Assembly (NCBI GenBank): GCA_020055645.1 | Contig: CM034546.1 | Location: forward strand, 108,070,875 to 108,134,874 | DNA length: 64,000 nucleotides | Direction of reading: 5' to 3' | From: Tomocerus qinae | Taxonomy: Eukaryota; Arthropoda; Collembola; Entomobryomorpha; Tomoceridae | Part shown: piece by piece, positions 46,096-59,704 of the stretch | Layout: each line of letters opens with the position of its first letter | Position numbering within the stretch: the stretch's first letter is position 1 | The notes under the pieces: generated by a model | Database searches by the model: none | Seen by the model: only the letters and a program-made list of their open reading frames with translations | What the model was told of the DNA's origin: nothing | Program-made: the position numbers and the translations under genes

Positions 46096-48321
46096 ACCTG
46101 ATGTAAGTCGGCTCTTCTATGCGCATATTTCTTGCTACGGCCACCCTTGGCTGCTCTTTACTATGTAGAACAGCCAAAGCAAAACGAGTTTCGTCGCAAG
46201 TTTATAAACATGCATTCACTTACTCGTTCTAAAGCTATGCATTCTGCTCACTACGCAGTTATTTCAGTGAGTGTGCTTGCAAATGTTAGATTCATATAAG
46301 AATGCTTATACTTTGTATAAAATTAACAAGATCACTATTGAAATATAAAAGCCTTTCTCTTCGAACATCACATTTTTCCTGATTTCATCATTTTGCCAAC
46401 GTGGCAGAATAAATACAAACATAGAATAGATCTCTCACTCAATCCATCTCAGAGAGGTGTATATGCCCTAATGAGAATCGAGATCAACATTGCATTGCCT
46501 TAACATATTGGTCTATAAACTGAATATAATATAACCATATGTAAGACGTTATATACTACTATACTGTCAATGGTTATTTATAGCAGTTATACGTTTTATT
46601 CCTCTCCGAATACTTTTTAAGACTCCTATAGACTTAAAAAGTAACTAAATAATATGATCATGCAAAATGATTTGTTTTTGTCCCAACCCATTGTATGTAC
46701 TATAAATTCAGCTAATATTAAATGTAGATATCAGCCAATGCAAATAGTAATAGCTAATAATAATAATGCATCCCTATTCCCTACCCTTTCTTAAAAGTTT
46801 TTCAAAAATGATAACCATTTTTACTGCCATTTCTTTCTGTATTTAATCATTTTGGAAAAATTACAGTTTAATATCCAAAGAATACAAATAAATAAATTAC
46901 TGCTCTATGGTTGAAACATGGTAACTCTTCCTGTAGCACTGTTGTATGTAGCATGTAGCTATAAAGACGTCCCTCAGTACACTGAAACTGAATTAAACCC
47001 CATTAAGACAAAGAGTGTAAATTAAGGCTGTTCATCCTGCGTTTGACAAGTTTAACTCCCAAGTTTGACAAAAACGTTGTAAAAAGTTAAGAATGTCTGT
47101 TGGCGGGTGGTGAATTGAATCCAGTTTACCGTAATATGCAAATCCTGATTGAATCGCTCAATCTGAAATTATTTACGTATCGACTATATTGCAGAGTTGA
47201 AAGAAAATCTTTCTCGCCATTTCAATTAGTGTTTAGGAAAACAATATTTATTCTTAACAACTTTGCGTGCATAGTGAGTTTTGTGAGTATAAAAGTACGT
47301 AAAGTGATATTATTTACTATTGTATACAAGAGCAGAACAACTTAAAGTAAAGTACATAAATGTACAATATCAATATTATTTTTATGTCCCATGAAATGCG
47401 GAAATGTATTGTCAAAGGAATATAAACTCTGAGAATACTGCACTGTTTTCCTTGGCAGAGGAGTGGATATCATGTGGTGAAGTCATGGTCAAGGCTAATT
47501 TATAATGATTTAGATAATTACATTATTTACATAGGAATGGTAAATTAAAGACATTAGCATATTAACCCTTTGAAGCAATTTAGAGCGCATTAGCATGGCT
47601 TTTACATGACATATACATATAATATTAACCTAATAGTTATTTGTCAATTTAGTCAATTACAATATTGTGCTTTGTTAAATTATAACCATTTGTAAAATAG
47701 GAACAGTAACAAGTAACAACCATAGATGATTGATGCATGTACTGGAAATGTTCACTAAATAGTACCTACAGCTATGGCCTTTAATAACAATATTTTTAAG
47801 CTGTTCATCTGCCCACTTGCATCAAATAAGATTTGTAACTGCTGAACAGTCGTTGTAGACTTTGCACTATATTTTGCTTACTTTTATCTTCATCGTTAAT
47901 ATTGTTTGACAAATGAGATAGTGATAGTGATGAGACATGTAGACAAATTATGGTAATAATATTCTCTCCTTGCATTTGTCCAGATTCAAATTGCTTGACA
48001 TGGGATGCTCATTTGGATCAACAAACATGTTCCTGTTGCATACACTTTAGTACATGTTAAGTATATCGACCAAGTTACAAGGTAATGTAAACAGCTAACA
48101 AACTACTGTTATTGTTGGTATATTAACTCAGGCTATATGGTAATATCTGTTTCAAGTTGGACGAATAGTGGGTAAAAAGGGTATTGCTATATTAGAGCAT
48201 ACAAATTGCAGGATGCACAGATATTTACTTACGAGAGACGATAAGAGAGAATTATTTAGAGTTCATGTATGCAGTAAATCTTTCAGAAAACTATAAGAAC
48301 TTTGAACAAGATTTATGAAGC
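46096..48321. other. Intergenic stretch without a supportable gene
   Basis: AT-rich with no recognisable exon. The 81-codon frame at 47100-47345 (+) has no domain and poor start context. Confidence 0.4.
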
Positions 48322-49390
48322 TCATTTGAGCCGTAATGCCATAACTGAAAGAAAGTCTTGGCTCGCCGAAGCTGAAAACACACAATTTCCATTAGAAGCA
48401 CGATAGTCAGTTATGAACTGAGAGCTCAATTCCTGAAAGGAAAGTCTCGACGCAATTTTCCGCATATATGGATCAGAGAAGCATCCGGAAATAAGTGAGA
48501 ACCCACTGCTTCGTACCAATTCTATAGATCTTTTGTACATCTCGAACGCTAGACCTTCACCACGAAATTCCCTTGCAACCGAAGTGATGAAAAAATCCAC
48601 ATAGCAATCCACTTTGAATTGTTCATAAAGACGGCTTTCACCCAGAAGTTTCTGGCACAAAGGGAATATTTTCTTTAGAGGGGCAGACTGAAGGTTAGAG
48701 CCTAAACACTTCCGGCCTCGCCGATGTATGCTCCCAATTCTTACTCCAGCGATCTATCACATTAATCAATACATGCACATTTACACATACAGAAATAGCT
48801 AGAATAAAATATATCTACAACAACTCCGAAATGTATTTTGCACTTGTAAACGAATACCTAACACATCTTACATGAACAAATAATTTTCGCAAGCAATAAA
48901 TAACGCTTTCCAACGCAAAAACGATATTATCCACATTCCACCCATGCAAATCTAACGTTTGCTAGATCTACAATATTTGGTGTCTAAATTGGAAGATTTA
49001 ATGTGATAAAGGCAATTTTACATGCAAAAACCTATAGTTTTAATTTGTAAAGACTTTATAATTTGTACTAGAAGATATACTATAAAGTAAAGGCCCTTAG
49101 CTAAGAATTGCTTTGAATAAATATAATTTTCTTACTTGTTTAGTCTCCACTTCTTCAACAAAAAAACTCAATTTTTGCTCTACTGCTTCAAGGATCAAAA
49201 GTTTTTCCAATATCCAATCTTCTTCACTGCAATTGTCATAACCAGCAACCTTGTACAAAGGATCGTGACTGTAAAAATTATTTCGTAAGTGTTCCATTAC
49301 CCGAGGGAAATCTCCAGGTCTGATTTTATGAAAACGAAAATTCTTCCATTCTCCCTCTATCACAGAATCTGAAGCCGTTGTAATAGACAT
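48322..49390 (-). CDS. GNAT N-acetyltransferase, arylalkylamine-NAT-like (paralogue A), two exons
   Basis: Acetyl-CoA-dependent acetyl transfer to an amine; insect aaNAT relatives act on dopamine, serotonin or other arylalkylamines, but the substrate here is unknown. Exons 49390-49136 and 48753-48322 join in phase 0 (ETKQ then IAGVRIGS) to give 228 aa. EGEWKNFRFHKIRPGDFPRV opens strand beta-1. HDPLYKVAGYDN corresponds to the 'EPL' segment common in insect aaNATs. VDFFITSVAREFRGEGLA is motif A with the R-G-x-G-x-A acetyl-CoA pyrophosphate loop. A second ATG at 49408 in the same frame is possible; 49390 aligns with the paralogue's start. The gene is tandem to paralogue B at 52287-53445 and shares the first intron position. 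Confidence 0.85.
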
Positions 49391-49916
49391 TTTCAAAATA
49401 AATATCAAAGAATCAACAACCCTGCGGCCAAATGAAAACCTTGTAGTGCAAAATTGTTTACAATTCGCAAGAAATTATTAGATACGGTAAATAACGACAG
49501 GATACGTTGTCTCTCTGAATACTGTTACTTATACAGAGGTCTGTGTGTTATCTTATGTACTAAATATGTGCAAACAGTTTGTAACAGATATTAAAATGTT
49601 TTCATCATTTTTGTTGACTTTAATCAACCCAAAACGTGGTTTCATGGATTCTGCTTTTATTACATGAGTAATATAGCCACCGTGACTATCCTTATGCTGT
49701 TTTCCTTTCAGCCAGGTTTCATTTAGAATAATAGTATAAGTCATTTTTTAATCATGTCACTTTCTCATATTACTAAATGGTTATATTATTCACTTATTCT
49801 GGCGTAGACTATGATGATATCTCATTTTTATGGTGCACTTTTTTCACCTCCATATTCGCCTGCCTGTAATCACCATGGTAGTTAGCAATGGTAGTCCTTT
49901 ATCCTATCCAAGCAGT

Positions 49917-49944
49917 GGAGGACAAATTATAGGATTTGTCCTCC
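49917..49944. repeat. 28-bp hairpin between direct repeats
   Basis: GGAGGACAAAT and ATTTGTCCTCC are inverted around a six-base loop. The hairpin lies between two direct copies of TGATGATATCTCATTTTTAT (followed by GGTGCACTTTTTTC) at about 49811-49845 and 50020-50053. Confidence 0.7.
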
Positions 49945-51806
49945 AGAAGTGACAAAAGTGAATTTTTAATTTGTCAACTACCGGACCGACTAACCTGTTA
50001 CCATATAGACGAATCTTGTATGATGATATCTCATTTTTATGGTGCACTTTTTTCCTATACCCACAATGACTATACCTATAGAAAGACTATACTTACCTAC
50101 TACTGATAAAGAGATGATTCATAAATAAATAAAATAATTGTGATATTAGTGCTTTAATTACTACTATATAGCAGATTTTGACGTATACAACAGAATTACG
50201 TATATTAAATACTTGCTAAAGTATTCTGATGCAGTTTTAACCGCATATACCTACATAAAGTTTACATTTATTATGGTTAAATACAGATAGTCAGCTATTA
50301 TACCATATCTCACAATAGCTCAACGCAATTAGGTATTAAACGCTGACAAATTGCAGTATAACATTACAACATACCTTGTATCTACAGAAAATGACATCAG
50401 TGTTACAAATAAGAACTCCGATTTCGTGCAAAGTCATTTTACTATACCTTATTTTATTGGAAATGTAATTTTAACTTACATGTTATACTTGACTAAAGCG
50501 CATTCAAATTCATGTCAATTTATGGCAAATGTAACATATACTCATATTGTGACGGTATGGCTTGTACGTATATCTATGATACAATTACCAATATCAATTA
50601 GCAATCTGATATAGTATAATCCCTTCAGCTCTCTTAAATAGATCAATTAATAGTTCTGATGTCATTACAGCAACTTATACACTTCCAGTCATTACCAGTT
50701 CCTAATATCATTTGAGGTAGACGTGATCGCTAAAGAAAGTCAGTATACCATCAGTCAAATGTCTGCGTATTCAAGCCGTCCTCTGTGTATTCCGATTTAT
50801 CCGCGTACATTTGGCAAATGGTCTTTGATATTATGGTAAAGGCAGAGCTATTATAGGATATTGAAATTCTTAAATTGCATAGATACATACCTATAAGTAC
50901 ATGTATAGTATTGCAGCATGATGAATTGGCATTATCTGTGGATGGAAAGAAATACTCTAACGATAAGTAGAAGTTGCTGTCATCCATCCATGCCATCGAT
51001 TGTGCTATTTAATTCGCCATCTCACACATACCAATCTACTCACTGTTATTTTACACGCTGACGATGAGTAGATAATTTTTAATCCATACTTCAGCAAAGC
51101 AAAAAATGTTCTTAAGTGATAGCGCATACATTGTAAATACCTAATACGTGAGTAACGTTGTATATATACAGTGCATCGTGTATAATACTCGGGATTAACA
51201 TTATATACTACTTTGTTATACAGTGTTGTGTAAGAATAAAAATATATGGACAATGTAAATGGATCATAAAGCTATATTGCTGGCAAAATTGGTGCAGCAG
51301 CTCTATATATGATGCAATGAATAGATGTTTCTGCAAAAATTAACTTCAGAGATAAAACTACGAATTAGAACTTCAGAAAAATGTATGGTCATTATTATTA
51401 CAAGGTCAGGTATATTGCAGACTTTGAGAAAATATATCGACATTCATTCATAACAAAAGAAGTTTTATTTTTGTATTTTTCAGACACAAAACGACAAGGC
51501 GAATTTATAGTTTCAAGTTTGTATATCACAAAACAAAGCTGTCTACAGTCTACCCTACATCTAATACAAATTAAACATTAAAGACCCTACGTGGTGCCTG
51601 TCAAGCAAATAGTAAATGTGCCACAAATAAAGACACAACCTATAAGTTATAGATTCTATATAAATACATTTGCCTTTATACGTAATTGTCCAAAAGAAAT
51701 ATTAAATTTAAAATAAAATAATTTCTAGACCCGATTATACTATACTTTACGAAATTATAGTAATTTAATGTAATTAGTACTAAAGAACGTAAAGAACTAA
51801 AGTACT

Positions 51807-51866
51807 AAAGAACAGTAAGTAAACCTTCCTGACTATATAGTCAGGAAGGTTTACTTACTGTTCTTT
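51807..51866. repeat. Perfect 60-bp palindrome
   Basis: AAAGAACAGTAAGTAAACCT continues to the centre GACTATATAGTC and then reverses exactly, with no loop and no mismatch over 30-bp arms. Perfect palindromes of this length are unstable and usually young. No transposon ends or target duplications are clear. Confidence 0.88.
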
Positions 51867-52286
51867 TGTATAGACTACTTATCTTATTCATTATTCATGC
51901 CCCTATTTAAACACAATACTAACCAATGATTCTGCAATAAAACATTTTTATATACATAAAACAAAAATATTTGCAATAAAAATTAATAATGCTCCATGTG
52001 CAAGAGACAGAGACAAATAGCATTTTCGCCCTAAGGGAGAATTAATATTGTCAGCCATAGTTTGGTCAAAACAAAATTTTAAGATACAATTTTCGTTTTT
52101 CCAGAGGGACATGCAGGAAAGTGGCCCCCTAAATACGACATTTAGTGACGTTATAGTCTAGACAAGAGATTTTAGAAAAAAATAATCCTATTTGGCACTT
52201 ACATGTTAAAGAAGCAGCAAAACAAACATTAAAACTTAAAAGACACAAGGTTTTGAGAAGTACAACACAAATATTGATGTACACTG

Positions 52287-53445
52287 CTAATTAAGCTTCA
52301 GTGCCATTACCGAAGCAAATTCATCTTCTTCAGCATTGGGATAGGCTTTAGTTCCATCTTCATACTTGGCCTCACTTAAATACAATCTGGCTAGCTCACA
52401 AAAGTTTAATTTTGTGGCTGCTTTTCTTGTGAAAGGAGATGAGAATACGCTTTTTGCCACGGGTAGATTTTTTGATGTGAGTAACGCTATTGAGCGTCGA
52501 TACATCTCCGTTACAAGTCTAAATGGTACATAATTTCGCTAAATTAAAAGAATCCTCTATAACAAAGCAATTTTAAAAGAAAAATCGAATGCCATAGTAT
52601 ATCCCATTTAACAAACTCACCCTTGACCTCGGAATTCAGAGTCTACTGAAGTCATAAAAAAGTCAGCGTAATGATCTATTCCATAAGTCTCGCATATTTT
52701 GCTCTTCGTTGTTAACTCTGTCAGAAATTTGAGAATCATTGCCGTTTTTGGGCTCTTTAAAACTGGATTTGGTCGATTATGGCTGTTTTTCTTGGTGATA
52801 GTAGTTAGTCGCACACCAGCTACCTTTAAGAGAATTATCATTAGCTCCTCCCAAAGAAAAATCAAGATTTACATTCTAAGTGATTCTACTCTGCTGATTA
52901 CGTGAAATTCTCTTTCTGTAACACGCAGATGTTGACAAAGCCAATCATGTCTCAAGTAACTATTCCTGCATCAAACGAAGATCAAAATTCATTACTATCA
53001 TCACACCTGAAACTTTCAAAGCATTCCTTTTGTAATAGGACACATACAATACATACGAAACACTGCACAACAGTCTCGTATCTCATTTGAGTTCTTATAC
53101 ATTTTTGGGAGATAGATACCTAACTTATATCCTTAACACTGCAAATTTAACATATAACTACATAAAACTTTTATATACATATAAAAGTATTTATATTACA
53201 TAGATAGGATTTATTACCTTATCGGTCCCTTTTTCCAGAGCGATGAAACTCAATTTATCAGGTAAAACTTGAACAATAAGCTCGTCGAAATCATCTGCCA
53301 TATCGTCGTCGTATCCAACTCCTTTACAAAGTGGTTCATCCCGATAAAAGTTCTTCCGCATATGTTCCAAGATTCTTTTAGCGTCGATTGGCTCAGCCAT
53401 TTTAAAAACGAAATTCTTCCATTCCCCCTCTACAATGTTTGCCAT
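52287..53445 (-). CDS. GNAT N-acetyltransferase, arylalkylamine-NAT-like (paralogue B), three exons
   Basis: Exons 53445-53218, 52823-52621 and 52518-52287; phases 0 and 2 agree and give 220 aa. The start MANIVEGEWKNFVFK aligns with paralogue A (an upstream in-frame ATG-like start at 53469 adds eight residues). RDEPLCKGVGYDD, VAGVRLTTI, and YADFFMTSVDSEFRGQGL (acetyl-CoA loop R-G-x-G) are conserved. Unlike A, a second intron splits the loop between G and L (GG then A). The C-terminus ends EDEFASVMALKLN versus FLSVMALRLK in A, confirming paralogy over the full length. The substrate is not deducible. This gene is likely to have arisen with A by tandem duplication. Confidence 0.85.
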
Positions 53446-56400
53446 TTTAAACAAGGGATGCGACAACAAATTCTATTTATTAACAACCAATTTTCAATTA
53501 GTGTAATGCACTAAATTGTCTGTGTATGTCTAATAACAACTGCAACAGGTATCAGGTATAGACTCTAATCGATGTATCCTTAGTCAATATAGTACGTACT
53601 GTTTACTTTTACTATTAACGATATTAAAGTTCCTTATGGACTATTAGGTAGAGCTTGCGTGTATTTTATTTTGTTTAATTTGGATGAGATCTTATCAGGG
53701 AGACTGACAGGAGGAAACTGAAGTGGCAAGCTGGCTGGAACTCTGTACTTTTATGGAGGTTGTATTATGTAAGTACTTGATGGAACATGGAAGTAACGTC
53801 GTCGCTGAGATGTGATGTAGCTGGGTTTTGCTGTTGGAATGGATTGTCTGCCTGGAACGACTAGGCTCAGGCTCTAACTCATACTCATATCTAAATGATT
53901 GTACTGAACTGCCGTGTGGACAAAGATGCAAGGTCATCACATTTATTACTACCCTAAGTTTAAGATCTAAATGCAGTAAAGTGTTCTATACCTACTTTGT
54001 GCTTGTACGTATAATTTCCTATAAACAGATTACACAACAATTTCCTCGTAAAAATTTGAATCTCAGATTTCAGAATTCAATATAGATAAATAGGACAATG
54101 CAGTAATTACGCTTTACATAATGAAATATACAGCGTATTCGATACAAAATAGTTTCATATAGTTATATCTTCACAATGAGTAAGGTGAGAGTGCGACACA
54201 TAATCCCAAGCTGAAAATACTAATACTCCCTGATAGCCCTGATATCAAATCTAATTTCGCCGTATTATCGATCAAATGTGAAGACAACGTAATTGTTCTG
54301 TGTTTGACAGTACTTCTTCAAAGTGGTTGTTTCGTATTATACAACCTTATGTGCATACTCTTTGAGTATATTGACTGAGAAAGAGCAAGGACTCAGAGCA
54401 GTGATGTGTTTACAATAATTTACAACCACAACTAAAGCTAAACACTTTGACTTAGTGACTACCTGACTCAATATACAAATCTCAACTTATATGTTATGTG
54501 CAAGTAAATCCTTTAAACTGTACAACCTATAAGCACGTATTATTATGGAACATGTATGGCTTAAGATCAAGTGGAAATCTTGGTTATAACGTTTGAAGTT
54601 ATGCCATTTACTCTGATTTTGGTGTCTCGATTCAGAAATAGGATTACTGGAATATATCCTACATAGCTGGCAAAATAAAATTGATCTCAAATCAACTTCG
54701 TTTGTACTCACAACGGTTTCTCACCACAAGTATCTTTTACAAGAGTGGTTGCATATTTCTGCCATTCGTTCACTTATTGCTCGATTTTGAAATGACTTAA
54801 TCACTAAAAATAGCATTGCTGACAAATTTAGGAACAAAATGATTAGTGGATAGGTAGCACCCGTGCAATCAGTTTATAAATACAAATAGAATATGATATA
54901 TTATACTTAGAGTGAATGCATGATAACTTCTATGTGTTTTCACATTGTAACGTTACCATTTGTATTTCTGCTTTTTGAAATGAACTGCAGTAGTGCTGAG
55001 AATGATTGTGCACTAGGAAAGTTTGTATTTTTATCCAGTCATTTCAATCTATTGTTGGAAATAGAACAAATATAATAATACAGACACTTACTCTGCATTG
55101 TCGCTTAGGCATGTATAAAGTATTCCAATCTTTTATTGTTCCTCTATCTATGTTCATCTATTGTATGCGTGTATCTTTCATGCACAACTCACAATTCTTA
55201 TTACCCAAATGCATGCACGATTCTGCTGGAGACGCTGGAGTTCAATTTTCGGAGTTCGTGAGACCGAGAGAGATTATATGTAGTTGGTAACGAACGGGTA
55301 ACTGTACATGTAGGCCATATTATTATACTCTTATAGGTTATTTATTATAAGGTACTCCTATGTATAGGTACGTGCTATAAAGACACACTCGAGAGTCTCT
55401 TCTTCGGTATCAGACTGGCCTTGATTATATCACCTCTCCTTTTCTCCATAACGTAATCATTTGTGATCATGACTTTTGACTCTTCTGTATTGTAGAAGTG
55501 TCCATATTGACGCTACGCTGCAATAGATTTCAATATAAATAAATAAATAATGGAACCAATTCCAGGATTTTTTTTATTTATAGGTTATCTCTGCTATGCT
55601 CCCTTACATAAAATATGTAGCTAAACGAAATAACATTAGTGTACAGCAAGGTCGATAGGTACCAACTATATTACGACACGAAGTGTGATAAATACAGTCT
55701 TTCGAATGGAACAACATTATCATTTGAAAAGTAATCTATAGACGACGCGAACACGTTAACATGTTTGATCATTTCATTTGACAGCTTCTTTAGCAGCTTC
55801 TCTATTATTATTCCCCACAGGCAGAGCTTGCGCTCCACTATATTAACATAACAAGACTATCACTACTGAGATCCGAAGCTGGAACTTCCACTTCCAGAGC
55901 ATAATGTAAATGCCCCACCATGCTTGTGCTATCTACTAAAGTCATACTGTTGCCTACAATATTTCCACATAGGCATTACATACAAAAAATTGATTTCGCA
56001 AAAAACTGGAACTACAGAGCATGACAATGACACCAATTCACTTTCCGTCAGGGTATTGTAAGATAGGTGTACAGCTAATGAAGTATGTTGGAAGTAGAAC
56101 AATAAATCAGCACAGATCACTCTCGGAAATTAAGTTAGACATCGAATCAAATGGAATCTTGACAGAAAATGTTTACACGAGATTGCTTGCTAATGGACCT
56201 GGAACAATTTAATTAAAACCTAAGGCCACTTCTCCTTATTCCTTCGCATAACATGGTATTATAGTACTAGCGTTAATTATAGATGTGTGTAACTATGTAG
56301 AAAAGGACAGCCTACCGGCACATACCCGTAGTGTATTTACTCGTCTCCTCACTCTGCGATTTAGTAAATTGACGGCATCAAGGACATTCTTGAATACTTA

Positions 56401-57159
56401 ACTTACGGGAGAAAGGCAAAAATTATTCTAAAATTCCCTACTTTTGGCTAGCAATTTTTATTACGACGTAACCATCAATTATTTAATTATGTATGGCACA
56501 TGGTACACAATTCTCCACATTTTGCCACGAAGTACAAAAGAACATTAAATCGTTTTTATCAGATCGCTCACCAAAACCATAAACCATCTACGTTTCAATT
56601 CAAGCAACTAAAACTAATTTTGTATTGAGTAATCAACTGAAGCACTCTAAATGGATTACTACAGTAAAAACTGTCAAATTCTATAATGGCTACTGTAATA
56701 CTGTAAATATATTCCATCCAGTGACATTGATATATGCAGATGCACTATGCACCATAGATGAAAGATTCGGCCGATAATTAATAAATGTGTTCCTATATAA
56801 CCGATAAAGCAACCACCAAGCTATGAGCAAGAAGCCACGCTAATATTCCAGCGCTGATTCAACAATTATATTATGGTATTTTTTATTATTAATAATAAAC
56901 ATTGTAACAGATTTTGGAATTTAAATATTGAAATAAATGCACACATATTTATTATACAATGACTTAATGTCTTTCAACTCAAGACAGATTGTAATTATAA
57001 CCAAATCAAAGTCATACCAATTAACTTAAAAGCAAAACAGAGAATTCATACAAGTTGTACCTCCCAAATATTCAAAAAACTACTTGCTATTTAAAAAGAA
57101 AATTTTAAGCTTTCTACGCAAATAAACATTGCTTTAAATGAATTATGGAAAAAAAACTA
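53446..57159. other. Intergenic stretch without a supportable gene
   Basis: AT-rich. Short frames at 55006-55290, 56021-56212 and others lack domains and splice partners. The downstream end of the URB1-like gene reaches this stretch from the right. Confidence 0.4.
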
Positions 57160-59355
57160 TCAAAGAACATAATTCCAGTTGTGTTTCAGCGCAACAAATC
57201 TGAATAAATTGTCTCTGCAAGTACTATGAACCGAATGTTGAACTAAATTTTGATACAATGATTCTAATTCTATTTTCACAGTTGGATCATTTAGAGATAG
57301 ATTAGCAATCCACAAGGGCAATGAATGTTTGTCGACCATTTCTTGCGCCATTTCCGGAATTGATGCTCCACTGCTAAGAATTTTTAATATCGACTTCTTC
57401 ACTTTCGCCTGCTCAAGTAAAAATGACGAACAAAGAAATTTAACAGTGGGCAGCTTTTGGGCAATCTTCCAATCTTCCTTCGATTTTAAACCGCTAGATA
57501 GGACATTCATAATCCATTCTCGACTTTCCCTGTTGCAAAAATATAATATTATTAGACTAACTGTAAGACTGTGTCTTTGATACAATTTATTAAATTATTC
57601 ATTTCATAAGCATACAATTGTCAGGTTAAGTGCTGTTCAAAAACAAAAATCTAAATCTAAACCATAAGTACGTATCGTCGAATAATGAAATGGATAGCTG
57701 AATAACAGGTATTGGATACAAGATACAACTGTGTAATGAAATGTGGTATATTAATACTTACTTATTTCCATCAGTTGCATTATAAAATGCAACGAATTCA
57801 GGAAGAATCGTCAACTCAATAACTGGTTTTGCTAATAAGAAATGAGTAACTTTCTGATACATTAGATGAGACGGCTGCCTTATGACTTCCCAAGTGTGGA
57901 CCATCCATAAAGACAATAAGGTACTTAATTTGCATTCTCCAAGCTGTGTAAATCCTCGTCTGACACTTTGCAGAAAGTGTAGCCATATTTTCACATCTTG
58001 TAAACGAAATCCCTAAAATCAAAAAAGTCGATGTATTCATGTATGTAGAGTATATGTTACATTCAAGATGAATCGAACATTCGAACAGTTACGTTTGAAT
58101 CACATTGTGTATATTCACAGATGCATCATTGCATGTACTTAGATTATTTAATTTTTTGATATTATTTAAGGTAGTGTATTACCTTAGACGTTAAAAAGTT
58201 AAGAATGATTTGACGAAATCCTAGGAAAGCAGCTGATCTCAAGGTTTTGTCCTCTAATGCTAACCCTCTAGCAATGAAATAAATCCATCCATTCGACACA
58301 ACTAATGCTCCATTGCAGATATTCTTTTCATCTAAAGCGTGACATAATAATGGAAGGAGGAATCTCATGTCATAGCATTCAGCCTGTTCCAAAGTAAGAG
58401 AATCCAAATCATCTGTGTAGCTAATTGCAGTTTGAAAAGCTTTTCGTTCATTTATAAGTCCCAATACTGAATTTGCACGAGTTGAATGCGCGTATAATGG
58501 GTTTGCAGCTCCAGGTGGAGGTTGTTCGAAACATTTGGGACCAAATAGGGGCATCGTTTCCATTACAATTCCTAACTTTTTGGAGCAGTACAACTTCACT
58601 ATTTCGAATACTGTCCGGTCCGCTGGGCTTAATGTTGCATCGTACATTTGCATCAAATAGGGAACCGAATTCTCCAGCACTTTTTTGTCGTTTTCAGTAC
58701 CTAATTCTTTAGAAATCTTGGTAAAGCCCTGTAACAAAACTAACCACAATTTTAATAGTTCAGTCTTTATCTCCGAATAGACAGGTTTTGGTGGTAGTTC
58801 TCCTTTTGGAGTTTTGATTTTTAACAGCGAATGGCTTTCCAAAAATATGTCGGCAGCTTTAGAGTGACTAACTATCATCTGAATACCCATTACAGGGAAT
58901 TGAATTTGCCCAGCATCGGAAAATATTTCTAAAACGTATGTAAGAATTTTGATAAGATTAACCCCAAAGCTGCCATTCTCCGCATCCCTCATTCCATACT
59001 TCAGAAAAGTTTTGAACAATTCTCCTTCACATGAAGTATCTGCTTTCACTTTACGGAGAAATTTGTCCCGTTTCTCATCCGTCTTGTATTTAGTGCAGAT
59101 TTCTTGACATTTCTCCTGGATACTTCTACTGTATGATACGTCAGTTTTAGAAATGTTGCTAAACAGCTTACATAAATGCTTTGAGTTATTCGTAACAGCC
59201 TTAACAAACTTCAATCCATCGAGATTTTCAATACTTAAACAAAATTCTTCATCTACATTTTCGTCTTGCGTATGTTCTTCAAATTTTTCTGATTTAACAA
59301 CAGGGGCTTCTTCCTCAGCCAAAAGTTCATCTTCTAATTCCAATTTTCGTTTCAT
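57160..59355 (-). CDS. URB1/NPA1-like nucleolar pre-ribosomal-associated protein, short form, three exons
   Basis: URB1 (NPA1) is a nucleolar factor for early 60S pre-ribosome assembly. Exons: 59355-58183, 58012-57762, 57529-57160; phases agree and give 597 aa. The match is to the C-terminal part of animal URB1. MYDATLSPADRTVFEIVKLY is followed by MPLFGP; DMRFLLPLLCHAL leads to LEDKTLRSAAFLGFRQII. Exon 2 has LPEFVAFYNATDGNK, and exon 3 ESREWIMNVLSSGLKSKEDW and PLWIANLSLND. Animal URB1 is usually about 2000 residues or more. Here the protein begins MKRKLELEDELLAEEEAP, and an in-frame TAA lies just ahead of the start. Upstream the sequence leads to a tRNA gene and another gene, so the usual N-terminal half is not in its expected place. 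An acceptor-like site near 59420 suggests a 5' untranslated intron. Confidence 0.85.
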
Positions 59356-59704
59356 CTTTATCGTTTTTAATTTCAATATTTTCAATTACGACTCAAAACT
59401 GTAGTTGGCTTCAGTAAAACCTAAAACAGAAAAAAGGAAAGAATAGTAGACAATATTCATCTATTAATTTTTAACTAATTATTTTTCTCACGTTTTACCT
59501 TTTCAGTAAAAGAGTATTATGATGTTACACTTTACATTTCACAAAATACAAACCACCACGAGCTTGCACTGCACTTGCATGTTCTTGGATATATAAAGTG
59601 AGCGCGTAAGAACCTTACACACTTTTGTCTCACACTACCAAAATGGGAAGTATTTTACAACCTTGCAAAGTAAGTCCGCTAAAAGAATTACTCTTTCGTG
59701 TTAT
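59356..59704. promoter_or_regulatory. Probable divergent promoter region of the URB1-like gene, with + strand TATA element and short ATG exon
   Basis: Minus strand: a CTGTTTTAG site near 59420 may close a 5' untranslated intron of the URB1-like gene. Plus strand: TATAAA at 59592-59597, then ATG in strong context (AAAATGGG) at 59643. Nine codons (MGSILQPCK) follow to a strong GTAAGT donor at 59670. Whether a + strand transcript exists is inference. Confidence 0.3.

Larger units (their letters stand above)
49391..52286. other. Stretch between the two GNAT genes; no gene seen
   Basis: Several short frames without domains. It contains a duplicated ~36-bp segment (49812 and 50019), a small hairpin (49917-49944) and a perfect 60-bp palindrome (51807-51866), listed separately. 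Confidence 0.4.
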
